A DNA stretch of 64,000 nt from Acanthopleura granulata (taxonomy: Eukaryota; Mollusca; Polyplacophora; Chitonida; Chitonidae), in NCBI GenBank assembly GCA_016165875.1, contig JABBOT010000023.1:3891469-3955468 (forward strand). Direction: 5' to 3'. Within the stretch, counting starts at the first letter, position 1. Every line of letters starts with the position of its first letter. Positions 37,101-46,100 of this stretch are shown piece after piece. The position numbers were made by a program, and so were the translations under genes. The notes under the pieces were generated by a model. It was not told the DNA's origin, did not search any database, and saw only the letters and a program-made list of their open reading frames with translations.

Positions 37101-40100
37101 AAAATAATGAAACAGAAAGTAAGTCACCTGTCTTCCGATGATTCATGTATACTTAACTTTTAATGCTGGGTTGATAGCTAAATGTACAACATTAAATACA
37201 AGCATACTTAGATACATACGTACAACTGGCCTGCAGCACTTGGCCTGCAGTGCTTTATGTGGTCTTACATGAAGTTTGTCTGTCCAAGATGACATTATGA
37301 CATACACTAATGGTCAGAGTCAGTATACAGTTTGTCAGCTGTTTGTTGTGGACAGGTGAGTTACTGAGCACCTTCAGTTTCCTCCACCCATGGAGCTGAC
37401 TGCTCTTGTACGAGTTAAGGGAGAAACAGATACAAGATGTCATATGGTAACAACAAGCTCAAGAACACAGACATCAACGATATGAGGGGCCTCCGTGGCT
37501 CAGTCGGTTAGCGCGCTATTGCAACACAATGACCTAAAGCCTTCCAACAATGCAGTCACTGTGAGTTCAAGACCAGCTCATGCTGGCTTCCTCTCCGGCC
37601 GTACGTGGGAAGGTCTGCCAGCAACCTGCGGATGGTGGTGGGTTTCCTCCAGGCTGTGCCTGGTTTCCTCTCACTATAATGCTGGCTGTCGTACAAGTGA
37701 AATATTCTTGAGTACAGCGTAAAACACCAATCAAATAAATAAATAAATAAATAAATCAAAGATATGCTCTGTGAATTTGCAATATTACAGAAAAAAGTCA
37801 CTAAATAGATAAGGGTGTGATGCATTTGATTTTATCTGAGGTTTTAATATTTTAAATACTGCGAGTTATTTATGCTTTAAATTTCTGTTGTATATCTGTT
37901 TTTATTATACATGTAATTGTCCAGTGTTGCGATATTATGTAGTTATGTACAGCTCATGATGTTACTTTTACTTTCATCGAGAATGGAATGAAAAGTAACG
38001 TTTTCAAGACGGTGTGACATCGCCTCGGGCATGTGGGATTTCACAAAAATTAAGAATTCACGAATCTTTGTTTACAGCTGACCACTGTTTATGTAGTTTT
38101 ATACTTACTTTTAATCACAGTACTAACATTTAATAGTGGGTTATAATATATGGGTTAATGGCTTGTTTGACTCTATTTGGACTCATCCTAGCAGACTTGG
38201 ATTGTTTTTTACAACATTCTCCGGAATGTCTCAGTCAATATTCAGATACCTTAACCGAGCCTGGAGGAATGTCCAACTGAGACGCTAAACTGTTTCTGTT
38301 GCTTATATTTCAGAGTTACAGCTGATGTTCAGTCTAATGGACCGGGTGCCTGATGGCATCACTCCGATGTTACATGATCTCGAGGCTCACATTGTCAGTC
38401 AGGGGCTTGCTGATATGATAGCTGCTGCAGAAAGTATCACACAAGTGAGTTATCTCCCCTAAGTTCGTCATCTCTTCTTCCATATCATATATATATGAAG
38501 TCTTTTGGAGTCTCTGAGTGTTTCCCAGCTGGATGAATTCATTGTAGCACGTGGCTGTCATCATCGCTGTTGTTTTTTTTTTCCATTATAATGTAATTCC
38601 CTGAAGACCTGCCTGTGAATCATAATGTATATGTTGAGTGACACAGTGTCTGCATTTTTCTTTGATTACCTGCAGTAGTTGCATTACCAGAAAAATGGGA
38701 AGAAAGAGAAAGAAAGAAATCACATGTTCGTAATTTGTGCATTGAAATACATGTACCATAAATGATCTAAATTTTCCTCCATTTTTTCTGATTTTGAGAG
38801 TTTTATTGATTTTGGAAAGGTGGTTTTCAGGTGTATTTGGAAGGTGGGATGATATCCCTGTAGAAAAATGTGAGTTTCAGGACCAAAAGCAACATTTTAT
38901 GACATTTTTTTCCTCTAAAAATGCCTTGTCATGGACGAATTTTTCAGGTCATTTAAAGTAGTTTTATTTCACATGATAAATGATTTACAGTGGCCTTTGC
39001 CTCATTTTTTGTGGTGAAATAGCGAAGTGGTGTAAAGCAGCTACACACTTTGTTATGTGCTAACCTGACTTGATTGGCTGCGTCTGTTTCAGGATTCAGA
39101 GAAGTATGTAGAACAGCTACTAGAATTGTTTAATAGGTTCAGCGCCTTGGTCCGAGAAGCATTTAGTGACGACCCTAGGTTTTTAACCTCTAGGGATAAG
39201 GTGAGTATAGCACATCATTTTCGCTTGGATTATCAAAGGGAGATCTAACTTCTTAAATGTGGCATGTATGGTCAAGCAGTTTTAGCGTTGTAAAAATAGA
39301 CATGTCCGTATGGACATTTCACATTAGGCCTGGCCTGCTGTACAGTGAGACGCTCTGTGTAATATTGTGAGAATCAATGTTAAACCACCAGCAAGCAAAC
39401 CACAGAACAGACTTGTGGGAGAGGCAGGGAGGAGGCAGGGATGAATCTTGTCCATATAAGTGTTTTTGTTCAGACAGAGTTATAAGGGGTTCCTTGGGGT
39501 GAAGCACCCATTGGATTGGGTACATGTGGTCATTGTGTTTGAAGCTGACACAGAATGAACACTTTGAGGTAAAGTCTGTGGTTCTGACATTGTTGTGATG
39601 TATAAGTGAAATACGTAATAAAAGTCAATATGTAAGCGTGTGTTGAATGTTCTTGAAAGTTTCACCTCTGTTGTTGGAAAACTGTATAAAAATTGCATAA
39701 ATAATAATTCCCCCAAAACTTTTGTCTTTCGATCATGCCTGTATTGAAGCCTTATTACTTCTTGAGTTCATGTTGTCTTTGATCATTGTTTTTTTTTTTT
39801 TTCCAGGCATACAAAAGCGTGGTGAATGACACATCAGTATTTAAATTAGAAATTCCCATCAAAAATAAAAGGTAAGTTTGCATTTGTCCAGTGTCTGAGG
39901 ATTAGAAATTTTTAATTTATAAAATCTGAGAAATGCTTAAGTTGGTGAAATAACATCCCTGACTTCCTGTGATCGCATTTCCAAATCCTATACATGAGGC
40001 CACTATCAAATAAGTTGATTTTTCAGTACGACATTAAAGAGCAATGAAGTAAATATTAGTTAATACAAATAAATCCAAGTGTTTGTCTTTATGAATTTAT

Positions 40101-43100
40101 GTCCATGATTGATCTCCAGTTACTTTTTTCCTGGCTTTTTGTACCTGTCAGCTGATTTGTCAGAATATGTGCTGTGTCTCTCAGTTTCAGCAGTGTAGGA
40201 GGTAAAACACAGCCCGAGTCCAAGTGCCCCGAACTACTGGCAAATTTCTGTGATATGCTTTTGAGAAAAACACCTCTTAGTAAAAAACTTACCTCAGAAG
40301 AAGTAGAAAGGAAACTTAGGGATGTTGTAAGTATGAAATTTTGAATTCTAAGTCTGAAATGAGCATTGAGTGGTGATGTCGCCACTAATACACATATTCC
40401 TTTGTGGCGATTTGTACTGATGTGTTTTGTGAATCATGTTGATTTCTTAAGAACACTGGTTAAAGAAAAATGTGCCTGTGGGTGTATTACACCTTACCTT
40501 ACCAAAGTTTAATTATTAAGCTCTATGTCTGGCTTCAGGTGAAATGAATATGATAGTTGGCAAAGTTTGCCATAGATGAAGTGAGATTTCTTGCTGTAAT
40601 GAGGAGACACCATTTGGTTTAGGTCTTTTGTAACAACTAATTATGACTATGTCCAGGAGATTGTAGGAGTTTGTATCATTGTGATTGTTGCTTGCTTCAG
40701 ATTGAAGGTAACAGGAGCCTGTATTTGTCGTTATTCTCATGATTTGTAGTTTGTTTCAGCGGTAAGATTCAAGAATACAGGAGCCAGTCTTTACCATTAT
40801 GATGTATGGCTTGTTTCAGCTATTAGTGTTGAAGTATGTACAGAACAAGGATGTGTTCATGAGGTACCACAAGGCACACCTGACGCGCAGACTTATCCTG
40901 GACACGTCAGCCGATAATGAGAAGGAGGAGAACATGGTCGAGTGGCTGAGGGTAAGGTGTTGTTCTGTGTATACCAATACATAGGCAATTAGCTCAGTCA
41001 CCCTTGTGCAGTGGCTGAGTGTAAGGTTGTACACTGTAACCCAGTTTTTAGTGATACTTTGCTAAAAGGTTTTGTTCTCTCTATGTTAACTTCTTAAAAA
41101 CCTCTGTCTTTTTCAAAAGCTAGAGTAAGGACGCCCAACAAACAGGTTTTTAGGAAAGCCTCAGTCAATGGGCTTGTTGCACTTGTCTTTCAATTGTTAG
41201 GACTCCTGAGGTGTGGGTTCAGAAATATGTGAACTGTTCCACTCTCACTGCTCACAAGGCCATATGTGAACTGTTCCACTCTCACTGCTCACAAGGCCAT
41301 AGGTGAACTGTTCCACACTCACTGCTCACAAGGCCATATGTGAACTGTTCCACTCTCACTGCTCACAAGGCCATATGTGAACTGTTCCACTCTCACTGCT
41401 CACAAGGCCATAGGTGAACTGTTCCACTCTCACTGCTCACAAGGCCATAGGTGAACTGTTCCACTTTCACTGCTCACAAGGCCATATGTGAACTGTTCCA
41501 CACTCACTGCTCACAAGGCCATATGTGAACTGTTCCACTCTCACTGCTCACAAAGCCATGGTCAGAGTAAGCGGTCCTCAGTGCTCTTAGTTTGCACCGT
41601 CTCGCATTCATTTGAAAACCATTTGATCCTTCCACCAGTATGATGTGCATATCCATGCAGCACACATGAAAAAGTTTCTGAGCAACCTGCCAAAGGTTGG
41701 TGGTTTACCTTGGACACTCTAGTTTTCTCCACCTATATAACTGGCCACCATCGTGTACATGAAAATTTCTTCAGTATATTTTTAAACAATGTTCAGATAA
41801 GTAAATCATATATCTTTTTCGACCTTTCAGCTTCAGACATAACCACTTGATTTTTGGTAGTGTTCAAAGTTATAAATCAGTGGTCAGGTGAGAACATAGG
41901 TTAAGTGACCAAAGGTCAATATTTGGCAGGCTGTCTTACCCTTCAACTGAACATCTGAACAGTGAACAGCTGAAAATGATGACAGGTATCTGATAAACTA
42001 TAAATTCTAACATACCAGTAAATGATTACTAAATACAGGTACATGTATGTCGATGGGGAACATATATGCACATCTCTGATTGTTTTAATCATGGTGTTCA
42101 CACATATCTTAATAGAATCATGACCAGGCAGATCACATGTCCTGTTATGTGCTGCAGAATCAGTTAAGTTGTTAGTGCCATGCCATATCCAAGAAATACA
42201 AGTAAAGTGATTGGAGAAAATAACACAGTTCTGTGGAAAGCATTCAGTTGCTTATTTATTTATTTCATTGGTGTTTTACACTGTACTCAAGAATCATTTC
42301 ACTTTTACGATGGCGGCCCGCATTGTGGTGAGTGGAAAAGACAGGAGGAATCATACAACCCTATGCAGGTTGCTGGCAAACTTTCCTATGTATGGCCGGA
42401 GGGAAAACCACCTCAGCTACACAGATCCCAACTGATGGAGCCAGAGTTACATGCACTGTACGTCATAATATCCATATGATGTGATTTTCTTACAGGAAGT
42501 TGGAATGCCAGCAGATTATGTCAACAAGCTGGCCCGAATGTTTCAAGACACAAAAGTCAGTGATGATTTGAATGTAGAATTCAAGGATGCACACAGGAAT
42601 AACAATGAGGGATTAGCAGGTGAGACATGTGACTCAAAGGCTACAGCCAAGATACTGCTGCAGGCTTCCGTGTAGTCAAATCATATGAAAATGTAAACCG
42701 TCAAAGTTTAACAAGCGACACCTAGTCATTATCAGACTTTGTGTTCAGTCAGCTCATGAGGTCCAAGGAGGGGAATATTGTAAATTCAGCAGATGTGATG
42801 CACATCAGTTAACTTAACAAGGAATTTTACTCTTTTCTACACATACTTCCTCAGTCATTCGCTAAGTTCATGTACAGCTCATTTGGCATGGAAGGAAGGA
42901 GATATAAATACTGCAAATACCATTTATTTACCTTTAATAACAAGCAGGCACATAAAACTTGAGAACATTCAATCAACATGACAATGGATTGAGCAGATTC
43001 GATGCTTATTATTTTACGTAACAAGGAATTTTACTCTTATCTACGTTTACTGGCCCAACTATTCTCAAAGTTTATGTACAGCTCATCAAACATGCAAGCG

Positions 43101-46100
43101 AGGGGATATATATCCAGCAAATTACGTGCAAATATTTACCTTAACAATCTGATACGTAAGTCTTTAACTGATTTGTAAGGTTAATTTATGTTGAGTTATA
43201 GGGAGTTAGATCGATCACTTTTCTTAAATTTTAAGTTCTTCTATAATATTAAATCTCCGGCAACACATGCACCTGGTTTGGTGACACACAACACAACACA
43301 TCTGAGTGTATTCCAGTCACTGTCAATTGTTACTTTCTGTTATTTCAGATTCCATAAACATCAAGATCCTGAACGCTGGGGCTTGGGCGCGGACAAGTGA
43401 CCGAGTGTCGGTGTCGTTGCCCATGGAGCTGGAGGATTACATCCCTCAGGTAGAGGAGTTCTACAAGCTCAAACACAGCGGCAGGAAGCTACAGTGGCAT
43501 CATCTCATGTCCAACGGAATTGTACGTATCAGTCAAATGCCAGCTTCTTCTTACCTAATACCTTTAGACCTAATTCTTCATTTGGCAGTAGTTAGTAATT
43601 TTTAATAGTGGAATTTTATATTCCATTATAATCTAAAAGGTACATCTTAAGAGGGAAATAAATGTCATCAAATATTCTCTGGATGACACTCATGGTTGTC
43701 CGGTAGGATATGATCCAACCTTTCAATGAAACCTCAAAACAACTGCCTAAAAAACAAAAGAATTCTTAGTATAAGCAAAATAAGAAACTTAGCTACTTTT
43801 TAACAAATTTTATGTCATTTAGGGGGTCTATAATTCTGAGCTTCTAGTCTTTGTTGTCTTCTTGATTTTACCCTTTTCATGCTAACAGCAATAGTTTGAG
43901 TGATGGGATTCCTGCAGCAACAATAGTGAGCTCTGAATAGCAATAAATGTACTCTTTTGTGCAATGTGTCAGTGACATGCCAAATGGTGGTGGTTTACCG
44001 GAGCTCCCCGATTTCCACCCTCCATAAAACTGACAGTAATCATATAAGTGAAAAATGTTTGAGCATGGTGTTACACTACAATTAATTAAATAAATAAATA
44101 AATAAATACAGTCTGATGCAAAATTTGTCATTCCAGATAACGTTCTGCAACGATGTCGGTAAATTTGATCTAGAGGTGACAACATTTCAAATGGCTGTAT
44201 TATTTGCATGGAATCAGCGGCCTAAGGACAGAATCTCATACGAAAGCTTACGACTGGCGACAGAACTGCCCGATGCTGAACTCCGCAGGACTCTTTGGGT
44301 AGGCAGCTCATGGCTACGATTCTGGCTTTGCTAACCTCTGCAATTGCCCAAATTCATAGCACTGGTCAGTTTTGACCCATGATAATTTAATAAGGCTGCC
44401 AGTATCAGCATCAGAATGTAGAATGTTGTGTAGAATAAGTAAAATGTTATTATGCAATATAATTGCCTGGCCCTAGTATGACAGTGATGTTTAGGCTGTT
44501 TTGTCAGGAGGTTTCTATATTACTTGTGGACATGGTCAGATTACAGTTCTATTCCGGCATGACTTTTAAATTGCTCTAAGAGGGTAGCCTGCTTTATGTA
44601 TCTATGTGTTCTTTCAGTCATTAGTATGTTTCCCTAAGACATGTGTCTCTGCTGTCTTGTTATTTACAGTCACTAGTATGTTTCCCTTAGATCTGTGTCT
44701 GTCATCTTGTTACAGTCATTAGTGTGTTTCCCTAAGATCTACGTTTATGCTGTCTTGTTACAGTCATTAATGTGTTTCCCCAAGATCTCTGTCTATGCTG
44801 TTATGTTAGTCATTAGTGTGTTTCCCTAAGATCTACGTTTATGCTGTCTTGTTGCAGTCATTAGTGTGTTTCCATAAGATCTCTGCCGCTTCTGTCTTGT
44901 TACAGCTGTTAGTGTGTTTCCCTAACATCTTTGTCTGTGTTGTCATGTTACAGTCATTATTGTGTTTCCCTAAGATCTACATTTATGCTGTCTTGTTGCA
45001 GTCATTAGTGTGTTTCCATAAGATCTCTGCCGCTTCTGTGTTGTTACAGCTGTTAGTGTGTTTCCCTAACATCTTTGTCTGTGTTGTCATGTTACAGTCA
45101 TTATTGTGTTTCCCTAAGATCTACATTTATGCTGTCTTGTTGCAGTCATTAGTGTATTTCCCTAAGGTCTCTGCCTCTTCTGTCTTGTTACAGCTGTTAG
45201 TGTGTTTCCCTAACATCTTTGTCTGTGTTGTCATGTTACAGTTGTGAGTGTGTTTCCCTAAGATCTGTCTATGCTGTCTTGTTACAGTCATTAGTGTGTT
45301 TCCCTAAGATCTGTGTCTACACTGTCTTGTTACAGTTGTTAGTGTGTTTCCTTCAGATCTGTCTCTGTTGTCTTGTAACAGTCATTATTGTTTTTCCCAA
45401 AGATCTGTCTAGACTGTCTCGTGACAGTCATTAGTGTGTTTCCCTAAGATCTCTGTCTATGCAGCCTTGTTACAGTCATTAGTGTATTTCCCTAAGATCT
45501 ACGTTTATGCTGTCTAGTTGCAGTCATTAGTGTGTTTCCCTAAGATCTCTGCCTCTTCTGTCTTGTTACAGTCATTAGTGTGTTTCCCTAAGATCAAGCG
45601 TCAGGTGTTGTGCTGTGGACCGGACTGTAAATCACCCAAGGAGTTCACCGATAGCACCCAGTTCTGGGCCAATCAGGAATTTGCTCTCATGTAAGTACTG
45701 TATAAAGGCTACGTCACAATTGCAGATGATCAGCTCATTATTCTGTGTGTACTTATTGTGAGTTACATTGGAACAGTACAGTAAACTTGTATATAGCTCA
45801 CTAATCTGGTTACAAATAATATTAAGGAGTATGGCAAACATTGGTATACATGGAAATTATTGGTAGTTGTGTTAGTAGTTTACAAAAATAGAGAAGGCCG
45901 TGGCTTGCTCATTGGCCAAAAGTGTTGTTCAAGCCATTGCCAATTCATTTTGACCATTGAGGTTACAAGTTCAAATCCATGTTCCTTTGATTCTGGCTTT
46001 TTGTCCTGAATTTCATCTTGTACATGCAAAGCAGTGGTGATTTACTCCTTGCATTCAGTTTAACTTCAATTCAGTAAAGTAAATAAATCAATTTGGTTCC

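Noticed and set aside
37487..37570. A tRNA gene
   Set aside because: A and B boxes are present, but they belong to the head of a SINE found many times in the window; no complete cloverleaf is expected.
44816..45247. A 143-aa repetitive open frame (MCFPKIYVYAVLLQ-type units)
   Set aside because: It is the tandem splice-junction array read through. The unit length is a multiple of three and exon 16 codons are copied in each unit, so it is not a separate gene.
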